Shown piece by piece: positions 1 through 5,035 of a stretch of DNA of 5,035 bases. The first letter of the stretch is position 1. Each line of letters starts with the position of its first letter. The notes under the pieces were generated by a model. It was not told the origin of the DNA and ran no database searches. It saw only the letters and a program-made list of their open reading frames with translations. The translations under genes and the position numbers were made by a program. The stretch comes from Dehalococcoidia bacterium (GTDB lineage: Bacteria; Chloroflexota; Dehalococcoidia; Dehalococcoidales; DAOWKM01). Location of the stretch: NCBI GenBank assembly GCA_030643695.1, contig DAOWKM010000062.1:1-5035 (forward strand), in the 5' to 3' direction.

Positions 1-1634
1 CCAATAAGGACCTCAGGACAGACAAGGTTTACATAGAACATCTCTCCCACCCTGCCCTGGAAGAGCAGGACTCGGTCAAAATAAGCCTGGAAGAGGAGGA
101 AGCCAGCCAGTCCTGCCGAGACCATAGCGTAGCCTTTGGTTAGGGCTTTGGTGGTATTGCCGGTAGCATCAAGATGGTCAGTAACTCGCCTTATCTCAGA
201 ACCAGCGCCAGTAAACTCATTGATGCCATTAGCATTATCGGTTATTGGGCCAAAAGTATCTTCAGCCAGAATAAAGGGGCAGGTCATTAGCATGCCCATA
301 GTGGCTATCGCTGTGCCATAGGCACCACTTATCCACCAGGGAACATCTAACCCGGCAATTGTGCCAAATGAGTAGGAAAGCCCGAGAGCAGCACAAATAA
401 TCACCGCTGTGGGCATGACCGTTTCAAAGCCCACCGACAGCCCGGTAACGAATGTGGTTGCTGGACCGGTGCGGCAAGCCTCGGCAATCCTTCTTGTCGG
501 ACCAAACCTAGACTCGGTGTAATATTGAGTAATATAGACTACAAGCACACTGGCTACTATACCAATAATGCCAGCTCCCATAAGCCATAGCCAGCCTTCA
601 GGGCACATCTGACTGAACATCACTTTGCAGGTGAAAAACATGGCTATGACACACAGAGCCAGGGCTAGATAATAGCCACGGTTGAGAGCAGTCATCGGGT
701 TCTCTTCCTTGCCACGGCTGTGCACAGCTAATATCCCGAATATACTAGAAATAATACCAAAGGCACGAATAATGAGCGGGAAAAGTACCCAACCCACAGC
801 AATGGCGGGAGGGAATCCTGCCTTTAGTGAGATTACATATAAGGTTACACCTATTATCATAGCCCCGATGTTCTCGGCTGCCGTGGATTCAAAGAGGTCA
901 GCACCACGACCAGCGCAGTCACCAACATTATCACCAACCAGGTCAGCGATTACGGCGGCATTGCGAGGGTCATCCTCGGGAATTCCAGCCTCAACCTTGC
1001 CGGCAAGGTCTGCTCCCATATCAGCCGCCTTAGTATAAATACCACCGCCCAGCTGAGCGAAGAGGGCAACCATACTAGCCCCAAAGCCAAAACCAACAAT
1101 GAGGTGAGGAGCAATCCCAGGCTGGCTAGCCCCTCCAAAGGCAAAGAATATTGCGGTTACCCCCAGCAGGCTCAAAGCAACGATAAAAAAACCGGAAACG
1201 GCTCCACCGCGTAGGGCTATTCTGATAGCTTGATTTAAGCCATGGTGAGAGGCAGCAGCACAACGGACGTTTGACTTAACTGCAATCCACATGCCGACAA
1301 TTCCGGAAACACAGGAACAAATAGCTCCGGCAAGGAAGGCTACTGCCGTCCTCCACCCTAAGCCGAAAGCTGACAGTCCTAGCATCTCTAGCTCAGCCGG
1401 GCTACTTAGCATACCAAGCAGAACACCAATCATTACTGCCACTACAATAGCAGTTATGCCGATAGTGGAATACTGGCGTCTGATGAAAGCCCAAGCCCCC
1501 TCTGAAATCATGGCATTAATATCCTGCATTGCTGCCGTTCCTGAAGCACTACGCAGAATATACCTTATCAGGGCTAAGGCAAAAATAATGCCTATAGCCC
1601 CACCTATCACTACTACCCAAAAAATTCCTGGCAT
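1..1634 (-). CDS. hppA: Membrane-bound proton-translocating pyrophosphatase, 3' end outside window
   Basis: An integral membrane pump that couples hydrolysis of pyrophosphate to two phosphates with ion transport across the cytoplasmic membrane. The frame is open for 544 codons from ATG at 1634 to the window edge; bacterial members are roughly 680-700 residues, so about 140 C-terminal residues are missing. Hydrophobic segments begin at residue 4. Family motifs seen: KVEAGIPEDD (213-222), GDNVGDCAG (234-242), ADLFES (245-250, the ion-gate Asp246 and Glu249), GPATTFVTGL, EDTFGPITDN (458-467) and GNTTKALTKG (492-501). Lys496 and Thr499 occupy the positions that distinguish potassium-independent (Lys/Thr) from potassium-dependent (Ala/Gly) enzymes, and the potassium-independent class is known to pump protons, so H+ transport without K+ is predicted. 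The start is supported by AGGAGG at 1639-1644, four bases upstream. It lies 40 bp after the translin-like gene, in the same direction, probably co-transcribed. Family assignment is very secure; ion specificity is inferred from residues. Confidence 0.96.
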   Translation of the reverse strand, partial: MPGIFWVVVIGGAIGIIFALALIRYILRSASGTAAMQDINAMISEGAWAFIRRQYSTIGITAIVVAVMIGVLLGMLSSPAELEMLGLSAFGLGWRTAVAFLAGAICSCVSGIVGMWIAVKSNVRCAAASHHGLNQAIRIALRGGAVSGFFIVALSLLGVTAIFFAFGGASQPGIAPHLIVGFGFGASMVALFAQLGGGIYTKAADMGADLAGKVEAGIPEDDPRNAAVIADLVGDNVGDCAGRGADLFESTAAENIGAMIIGVTLYVISLKAGFPPAIAVGWVLFPLIIRAFGIISSIFGILAVHSRGKEENPMTALNRGYYLALALCVIAMFFTCKVMFSQMCPEGWLWLMGAGIIGIVASVLVVYITQYYTESRFGPTRRIAEACRTGPATTFVTGLSVGFETVMPTAVIICAALGLSYSFGTIAGLDVPWWISGAYGTAIATMGMLMTCPFILAEDTFGPITDNANGINEFTGAGSEIRRVTDHLDATGNTTKALTKGYAMVSAGLAGFLLFQAYFDRVLLFQGRVGEMFYVNLVCPEVLI

Positions 1635-1674
1635 ACTTCCTCCTTTTCTATACCTTTGCTCTAAATAGAAGCGT

Positions 1675-2316
1675 CTACTTTTCCCCCGGCTCAAACGAGT
1701 TCAGTTTTTGCTCCAGGTCTTTTTGCCTCATAACTAATGTCAGGTCACCGCGTGTCCTTTCCAGGATGCCCCTAACCGCATCAGTAGTGTGTCTTAGACC
1801 GCCGGTTATAGCATCAGGGAAGTCTATAGTAACTAAAATATTGTAAATGTCATCCATAGCTGATAATAATTTCTCACCTTGAGAGAGGTTGCCCTTTCTC
1901 ATACTATCTAGGAGGTAGCGCCTTAGCTCACCTACCGCTTCACCCAGTCCGTTCAGGTAGGCAGCGGAGTCAATGCCCAGTTCACCAGGGTCAGGTGGTT
2001 GTTTTCCGGTTACCAGGGCGAGGGTGATACTGCCTTCAGCAAACTCCTTTTGAGCATCCCGGATAAAACCGGTGTTGCTAAGCTCACTATACATAGCCAC
2101 ATTTTGTTCTGCCTCATTAAGGAGTTTACCGGCTGATTGGAGCAGTTCTTTAGCCTGGGTGAACTCATGGCGGTGCACGGCACGGATAGCCTGGCTGCAG
2201 TGGCGAATAGCTTCACGGCACAGGGGCAATGCCTTTTCTCTAGCCGCATCTTTGGCGGAGAAGCTCTCTCGGATTCGGTCGGCAATTGAATCTAAATTAT
2301 TGGTTAATTTACTCAT
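1675..2316 (-). CDS. Translin/TRAX-family protein
   Basis: A 213-residue, predicted soluble, largely helical protein, recognised by eye as translin family. The C-terminal half carries the typical signature: VGELRRYLLD (128-137), then MDDIYNILVTIDFPDAITGGLRH (154-176) and a VRGILERTRGDL stretch (181-192). Eukaryotic translin and TRAX form octamers that bind RNA or DNA, and TRAX supplies an acidic metal-dependent RNase site. The TRAX acidic motifs appear conserved: KEFAEG (90-95) matches QEYVEA, giving Glu91 and Glu94; EAVGEL (126-131) matches DLTGEL, giving Glu126 (Asp in TRAX) and Glu130. A nuclease role is therefore plausible, but the physiological role in bacteria is unknown to me. Some bacterial homologues carry an older 'haloacid dehalogenase' label; no HAD motif is visible here. 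The ATG overlaps the thiE stop by 8 bp and has no strong Shine-Dalgarno, so translation is probably coupled to thiE. hppA follows 40 bp downstream. Confidence 0.87.
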   Translation of the reverse strand: MSKLTNNLDSIADRIRESFSAKDAAREKALPLCREAIRHCSQAIRAVHRHEFTQAKELLQSAGKLLNEAEQNVAMYSELSNTGFIRDAQKEFAEGSITLALVTGKQPPDPGELGIDSAAYLNGLGEAVGELRRYLLDSMRKGNLSQGEKLLSAMDDIYNILVTIDFPDAITGGLRHTTDAVRGILERTRGDLTLVMRQKDLEQKLNSFEPGEK

Positions 2317-3382
2317 TCTTGTGTTTAAGTGTATTTACTATTTGTCGGGCAGCTTCTTCTGGAGACTTGGCGTTTAGTATAGCACTAATCACGGCTACCG
2401 AGTCAGCGCCAGCAGCCATAACCTCACCAGCATTGTCCTTGTTAATGCCGCCAATGGCAACCAGTGGTAGAGTTACTGCCTGCCTAATCTGGCGTAGCCG
2501 GTCTAAGCCAACTACCGTTGCCGTTTCCTTGAATGAGCTTGGATAGATGGAGCCGACAGCAATGTAGTCAGCCCCTTCAGCTTCAGCAGCTATTGCCTGG
2601 TCTACGGTAGTTGTCGAGCAACCCAGAATTTTATCCATTGGTAATAGTTTGCGGGCTACTTTAATGGGCAGGTCATTCTGCCCCAGGTGCAGCCCATCAG
2701 CGTCAGTAGCTAGCGCTAAATCAAGGTAATCGTTTACGATAAAAAGCACTTTATGCTTAGCACATAGATTCTTCAGTTGTTGGGCGATAGGCAGTAGTTC
2801 CCGTTTGCTTAAGCGTTTATCGCGCAGTTGAATTACCCTAGCTCCGCCACGAATTGCTTGACTGGCTACCTCAGTGTGGCTATGTTCCTTCACGGCTTGG
2901 GTATCTATAATGGCATAAAGTCCAGGTAAGTGTTTTATTTTATCCTGACGGAGTAGCTTTGACACTAAATTTCTCTCTATGGTGTATAGAGCGAATCGAG
3001 CTTGCTTGAACCTCTCTGAATCCAATTTAGGAGTAGTGCCCGGAACCTTAGCCAGCTCCTCCAGCGTTCTCAGTGATTCCTGAACCCTTCGGGCATTAGC
3101 CACTACAGTTAAGGGTAACTCCCTTTGTTTTTCCTCCCCACCGGCTTCAATATTGATGCCAACATCACCTTCTGAGTCTCTCGCCTGAAGAAGCTGCTGG
3201 TTAGATGGCAAATCACTCCTTAGGAGCGCATGGCGCATAGTTTTTAGCTGTTGAGTTAGGGTGGCATCATTAAGCAGTAAGCGAGCTAGGTCTTCAAGAA
3301 AGCGAAGCCCCTCGCCAACACGGTTCAGGTTAGCATCAATAATACGCAATGTTTGTTGTGGTGTTGCTTCCAATGAGGTCAT
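2309..3382 (-). CDS. thiE: Thiamine-phosphate synthase with N-terminal ThiD2 domain
   Basis: A cytosolic fusion of 357 residues. Residues about 12-143 match the ThiD2 domain: RIIDANLNRVGEGLRFLEDL (13-32), LKTMRHAL (46-53), ARDSEGDVG (67-75), ANARRVQESLRTLEELAK (95-112). Some ThiD2 proteins are known HMP-phosphate kinases. Residues about 153-353 are ThiE, which joins HMP-pyrophosphate to thiazole phosphate and releases pyrophosphate. ThiE motifs: YAIID (156-160), QLRDK (185-189), VND (216-218), DGLHLGQND (229-237), GCSTTT (254-259), GSIYPSSFK (277-285) and VAIGGI (308-313). Phe284 sits where the usual PTxTK motif has Thr, a mild oddity in the phosphate-binding loop. The ATG at 3382 was chosen over an in-frame ATG at 3481. 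It has GGAAGG six bases upstream and a promoter just before that, while the 33 extra codons are unlike the family and begin in a repeat. No TPP riboswitch is visible. The gene overlaps the translin-like gene by 8 bp. Confidence 0.94.
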   Translation of the reverse strand: MTSLEATPQQTLRIIDANLNRVGEGLRFLEDLARLLLNDATLTQQLKTMRHALLRSDLPSNQQLLQARDSEGDVGINIEAGGEEKQRELPLTVVANARRVQESLRTLEELAKVPGTTPKLDSERFKQARFALYTIERNLVSKLLRQDKIKHLPGLYAIIDTQAVKEHSHTEVASQAIRGGARVIQLRDKRLSKRELLPIAQQLKNLCAKHKVLFIVNDYLDLALATDADGLHLGQNDLPIKVARKLLPMDKILGCSTTTVDQAIAAEAEGADYIAVGSIYPSSFKETATVVGLDRLRQIRQAVTLPLVAIGGINKDNAGEVMAAGADSVAVISAILNAKSPEEAARQIVNTLKHKNE

Positions 3383-3388
3383 AGTTAT

Positions 3389-3394
3389 CCTTCC
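3389..3394 (-). promoter_or_regulatory. Shine-Dalgarno that fixes the thiE start
   Basis: GGAAGG on the minus strand, six bases before the ATG at 3382. The competing in-frame ATG at 3481 has no purine-rich site in front of it. This site, with the promoter just upstream, is the main reason for the shorter 357-residue reading. Confidence 0.75.
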
Positions 3395-3402
3395 AGGTGA
3401 TA

Positions 3403-3431
3403 ATTCTAGCACAGCCAGATTGGGAGGTAAA
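3403..3431 (-). promoter_or_regulatory. Predicted sigma70-type promoter for thiE, extended -10
   Basis: On the minus strand a -35 box TTTACC (3426-3431; 4 of 6 consensus) is followed by exactly 17 bases and a -10 box TAGAAT (3403-3408; 5 of 6). TGC directly before the -10 gives the TGn extended element. Transcription would begin near 3396-3398, leaving a leader of about 15 bases that still includes GGAAGG. The spacing suits a promoter dedicated to thiE and probably also driving the translin-like gene and hppA. It is predicted by eye, so chance matches remain possible. Confidence 0.55.
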
Positions 3432-3465
3432 GGGAGGTAGCTGTGGTGTTTATTAAGGGTAGTTT

Positions 3466-3562
3466 GAAGGGGCGAAGCCATGATAAGAAGATGTTCATAT
3501 CATAATTCCTGTCCCTCTCCCCTTCATAAGGGGAGAGGGATAAAGGGTGAGGGGTTGGTAAA
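3466..3562 (-). repeat. Interspersed hairpin element, copy A, single-headed
   Basis: On the minus strand the copy begins TTTACCAACCCCTCACCC (3562 downward). It continues into a perfect 13-bp hairpin (arms 3512-3524 and 3528-3540, 3-nt loop), a spacer of about 32 bases, and a degenerate core GGCTTCGCCCC (3469-3479). The same order of parts occurs in the copies at 3952-4091 and 4720-4800. It fills most of the 186-bp gap between yraN and thiE, and it contains an in-frame ATG at 3481 that falsely extends thiE. No T-run follows the hairpin on the minus strand, so it is not a standard intrinsic terminator. Confidence 0.75.
3512..3540. other. Perfect 13-bp stem-loop inside element A
   Basis: The left arm TCCCTCTCCCCTT (3512-3524) and right arm AAGGGGAGAGGGA (3528-3540) are exact reverse complements around the loop CAT. 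In RNA from either strand this would be a very stable hairpin. It lies 28 bases beyond the yraN stop, so it could protect or punctuate the transcript, although there is no U-tract. Confidence 0.85.
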
Positions 3563-3568
3563 CAATCT

Positions 3569-3934
3569 CTAGTCTTTACCTACGGCATTTTCAATAAGCT
3601 CAATCCGTGATGGCTTTCCCTTTTGGTCTAACTCAATGGCGACGACATCAATGCGCCATAATGAGGGCAGGTTGCTATGGGTTTGGCAATAATAGGCAGC
3701 GGTGGCTTTCATTCTTTCTTTCTTGGCTGGGGTGATTGATTCTTCAGGGCTGCCAAATGCCAAGCTCGTTTTGGTTCTTACTTCAATAAAGGCCAGGGAA
3801 TCTTTATGTTTGGCGACGATGTCAATTTCACCTTCAGGACAGCGGTAATTAGTTTCAAGGATGTGATAGCCTCTCTTCTTAAGGAAGTCTCTAGCTAGTT
3901 TTTCGCCTAAAATGCCGGTATCTCTGCGTTTCAT
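3569..3934 (-). CDS. YraN/UPF0102 family putative endonuclease
   Basis: A 121-residue cytosolic protein, normal length for the family, with the restriction-endonuclease-like fold of Holliday-junction resolvase relatives. Visible motifs in order: GILGEKLARDFLKKRGY (7-23), NYRCPEGEIDIVA (29-41), FIEVRTK (49-55), FGSPEESI (60-67), K71 and RIDVVAI (94-100). Glu36, Asp38, Glu51 and Arg53/Lys55 form the PD-(D/E)xK-like set. The common EVKTR reads EVRTK here; EVR variants are known in the family. The biological role is poorly established, and a part in DNA repair or recombination is only a family-level guess. It lies downstream of rnhB, a frequent bacterial pairing. The ATG at 3934 has only a weak purine tract (AAGAGA) in front. 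A repeat element ends about 17 bases upstream and another begins just after the stop. Confidence 0.92.
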   Translation of the reverse strand: MKRRDTGILGEKLARDFLKKRGYHILETNYRCPEGEIDIVAKHKDSLAFIEVRTKTSLAFGSPEESITPAKKERMKATAAYYCQTHSNLPSLWRIDVVAIELDQKGKPSRIELIENAVGKD

Positions 3935-3951
3935 TTCTCTTTTAGAGATTG

Positions 3952-4091
3952 CTTATCAACCTCACCCCCTTTATTCTCCTTTCCTTTCAAGGAGAGGGGG
4001 AAGAGACTTTAGAAAGGGGCTTTGCCCCTCTCTTACCTATACTCCCCCTTCCCTTATTAAGGGAAGGGGGTCAGGGGGATAGGTTGCTAAA
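3952..4091. repeat. Interspersed hairpin element, copy B, two-headed near-palindrome
   Basis: A roughly 140-bp element filling the 163-bp gap between rnhB and yraN. Its two ends are inverted copies: the left reads CTTATCAACCTCACCCCCT, and the right on the minus strand reads TTTAGCAACCTATCCCCCT, about 15 of 19 matching. Each head contains a hairpin. The right one is perfect (12 bp, 4044-4055 with 4059-4070, loop ATT). The left one is imperfect (TCTCCTT with AAGGAGA near 3975-3996, plus CCCCC with GGGGG and a bulge). They face each other across a central AGGGGC-TTT-GCCCCT hairpin at 4015-4029. There is no ORF inside. Terminal inverted repeats and small size suggest a non-autonomous mobile element (MITE-like), but no transposase or clear target duplication is seen. 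Confidence 0.75.
4044..4070. other. Perfect 12-bp stem-loop inside element B
   Basis: CCCCCTTCCCTT (4044-4055) pairs exactly with AAGGGAAGGGGG (4059-4070) around a 3-nt loop. It lies about 28 bases past the rnhB stop. On the minus strand the 3' arm is followed by GAGTATAGG, not a T-run, so it is not an intrinsic terminator for rnhB. Confidence 0.85.
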
Positions 4092-4097
4092 TACCCC

Positions 4098-4727
4098 CTA
4101 AATTATTTCCTTGACCGGTTTGAAGGAGTGGCGGTGGATGGGGGATGCTCCCAGTCGGCGGAGGCAGGAGAGGTGCTGTTTGGTGCCGTAGCCCTTGTGT
4201 CGAGCCAGTCCATAGCCAGGGTAGATTCCATCAAGCTCAATCATCAAGTGGTCTCGGGTTACTTTAGCAATAATAGAGGCACAGGCAATTGAGGTGCATA
4301 ACTCATCACCATTGGTTATTCCCTTTTGGGGTAGTTTAACCTCAGGAAGGAGCATATAGTCAATGAGAAGAGACTGGGCTGATGGCGAAAGCTGATTTAT
4401 AGCCGATTTCATAGCTAGTTGTGTTGCCTTGATTATACCCCGGGCATCTATTACTTTATGAGAAGTTATGCCAATACCTACTGAAATGGCTATTTTGTGG
4501 ATATGGTGGAACAAAAATTCGCGCTTGGCTGGGGTTAACTGCTTGCTGTCTCTTACCTGGTTTAGCCAAGGTTCCTCTATATGGCAGGGGAGGATAACAG
4601 CGGCAGCCACCACCGGACCAGCCAGGGCGCCACGACCAGCTTCGTCAATGCCGGCGATACGCTGATAGCCTTGTGCCTCAAGCACCTTTTCTTCAGCAAA
4701 AGATGGTATCTGGAGATTATTTATCAA
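4098..4727 (-). CDS. rnhB: Ribonuclease HII
   Basis: A 209-residue cytosolic enzyme that cuts the RNA strand of RNA-DNA hybrids and starts removal of single ribonucleotides misincorporated in DNA. Family motifs: [14 protein letters not shown] (26-39) with metal ligands Asp28 and Glu29, DSKQL (60-64), LIDY (121-124) with Asp123, NGDE (139-142) with Asp141, SIIAKVTRD (151-159), and HKGYGTKQH (177-185) followed by HRHSFKPV. All four catalytic acids are present. Small departures are LIDY for the usual VDG and NGD for KGD. No in-frame ATG exists near the start. TTG at 4727 gives a normal N-terminus, with GGGGG (4734-4738) six bases upstream as likely Shine-Dalgarno; GTG at 4685 is a less likely alternative. 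The start codon and ribosome site lie inside a repeat element. yraN follows 163 bp downstream. Confidence 0.96.
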   Translation of the reverse strand: MINNLQIPSFAEEKVLEAQGYQRIAGIDEAGRGALAGPVVAAAVILPCHIEEPWLNQVRDSKQLTPAKREFLFHHIHKIAISVGIGITSHKVIDARGIIKATQLAMKSAINQLSPSAQSLLIDYMLLPEVKLPQKGITNGDELCTSIACASIIAKVTRDHLMIELDGIYPGYGLARHKGYGTKQHLSCLRRLGASPIHRHSFKPVKEII

Positions 4728-4800
4728 CCCTATCCCCCTTTTCCCCTTCCCCTTATGAAGAGGAAGGGGAAGTATTTTTGAGAGGGGCTTCGCCCCTCTT
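4720..4800 (+). repeat. Interspersed hairpin element, copy C, single-headed
   Basis: On the plus strand it reads TTTATCAACCCTATCCCCC, then a hairpin and a spacer, then the core hairpin AGAGGGGC-TTC-GCCCCTCT (4781-4799). The first hairpin has a 9-bp outer stem (4742-4750 with 4762-4770), one mismatch and 3 inner pairs around loop ATG. The order of parts matches copies A and B. The end of the element overlaps the first codons of rnhB on the opposite strand. It occupies most of the 98-bp gap between mnmA and rnhB; 4801-4825 holds nothing recognisable. Confidence 0.75.
4781..4799. other. Core GC-rich stem-loop of element C
   Basis: AGAGGGGC (4781-4788) pairs perfectly with GCCCCTCT (4792-4799) around a 3-nt loop. 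It lies 27 bases past the mnmA stop, where a terminator might be expected. However, on the minus strand it is followed by CAAAAATA rather than a T-run, so termination by the intrinsic mechanism is doubtful. Confidence 0.7.
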
Positions 4801-4825
4801 TAATTCTCCTTTAGTTTTCTTTAAT

Positions 4826-5035
4826 CTACTCCGCCTCTATTATCCCCCCGCCCAAAACGGCATCACCCTGATAAAACACTACCGCTTGCCCGGGGGCAAT
4901 TGCCTGCTGAGGTTGATTAAAGTTTACCCTAGCTACCCCATTATTGACTTGGACTTTAGCTGCTACTTCGGGTGACCGGTAGCGGATTTCAGCGGTTATA
5001 TTGACAGGCTCTTCGGGGGCTTTCCCTGATATCCA
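4826..5035 (-). CDS. mnmA: tRNA-specific 2-thiouridylase MnmA, C-terminal 69 residues
   Basis: The 3' end of the gene; the N-terminal ATPase/thiolase part lies beyond the right edge. MnmA places sulfur on uridine 34 of the Lys, Glu and Gln tRNAs, using ATP and a sulfur relay in the cytoplasm. The visible part is the C-terminal beta-barrel domain. Residues numbered from the edge: EIRYRSPEVAAKV (16-28) and the diagnostic tail APGQAVVFYQGDAVLGGGII (47-66), which closely matches the family pattern PGQ..VFY.G...LGGG.I. The stop is TAG at 4826-4828. The catalytic PP-loop and cysteines cannot be checked here. It is the most upstream gene in the window, 98 bp before rnhB, with a repeat in the gap. 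Confidence 0.93.
   Translation of the reverse strand, partial: WISGKAPEEPVNITAEIRYRSPEVAAKVQVNNGVARVNFNQPQQAIAPGQAVVFYQGDAVLGGGIIEAE

Noticed and set aside
682..1038. Plus-strand open frames at 682-1038 and 1291-1668 as genes.
   Set aside because: They lie antisense inside the intact hppA frame, whose conserved motifs run through the whole stretch; the translated proteins show no recognisable family and no ribosome site.
1675..2316. Haloacid dehalogenase identity for the 213-residue protein.
   Set aside because: No DxDxT/V nucleophile motif or other HAD motifs are present; the C-terminal half fits the translin family.
3383..3400. ACCTGGAAGGATAAC before thiE faintly resembles part of a TPP riboswitch.
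   Set aside because: There is no CUGAGA box, no second arm and too little leader after the predicted transcription start; the bases are better explained as the Shine-Dalgarno region.
3466..4800. Repeated GC-rich hairpins as a CRISPR array.
   Set aside because: The copies are irregularly spaced, separated by whole genes, in different orientations and not identical; there are no unique spacers of constant length and no cas genes.
4771..4805. GC-rich stem-loop downstream of mnmA as an intrinsic terminator.
   Set aside because: In the mnmA direction the hairpin is followed by CAAAAATA, not a T-run; the stem is part of a repeat seen in the other gaps.
4673..4975. Plus-strand frame covering the rnhB/mnmA gap.
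   Set aside because: It crosses a repeat and the antisense of mnmA, and its product is low-complexity Pro/Ser/Leu sequence derived from the repeat.

Overview
The window is a compact bacterial chromosome segment in which every supported gene lies on the minus strand. In transcription order (right to left) they are: the 3' end of mnmA, rnhB, a yraN-family gene, a ThiD2-ThiE fusion, a translin-family gene, and the first 544 codons of a membrane pyrophosphatase (hppA). All reading frames are intact; the two edge genes are cut only by the window. The combination of a stand-alone bacterial translin homologue, a ThiD2-ThiE fusion and a potassium-independent-type proton pyrophosphatase suggests an anaerobic Chloroflexota lineage, perhaps Dehalococcoidia or a relative. 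That placement is inferred from remembered family distribution, not from any search.

Region by region: 4826-5035 encodes the C-terminal domain of the tRNA 2-thiouridine synthase MnmA. 4098-4727 is RNase HII, read from a TTG start. 3569-3934 is a YraN/UPF0102 putative nuclease. 2309-3382 is thiamine-phosphate synthase with an N-terminal ThiD2 domain. 1675-2316 is a translin/TRAX-like protein whose start overlaps the thiE stop by 8 bp. 1-1634 is hppA, 40 bp further on. A good extended -10 promoter and Shine-Dalgarno sit directly before thiE codon 1 (ATG at 3382), so thiE, the translin gene and hppA may form one transcription unit.

The most notable feature is a family of short interspersed elements. 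Each of the three larger gaps (thiE/yraN, yraN/rnhB, rnhB/mnmA) holds one copy. The shared plan is an end reading TTTAnCAACC followed by C-rich sequence, then a 9-13 bp stem hairpin with a 3-nt loop, a short spacer, and a GGGGC-TTY-GCCCC core. The copy at 3952-4091 is a near-palindrome with two such heads facing each other across one core; the other two are single-headed. The elements intrude on gene starts. One supplies the TTG start and likely Shine-Dalgarno of rnhB. Another creates a spurious upstream ATG in frame with thiE. The organisation resembles a MITE or REP-type element with no transposase in view.

Functionally the genes are mostly housekeeping: tRNA thiolation, removal of ribonucleotides from DNA, thiamine synthesis, and energy conservation from pyrophosphate. 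Thiamine-phosphate synthase releases pyrophosphate and the pyrophosphatase hydrolyses it, but many reactions make pyrophosphate, so a specific link is only a suggestion. Nothing here looks like a defence island, a CRISPR array, a prophage or an RNA gene.
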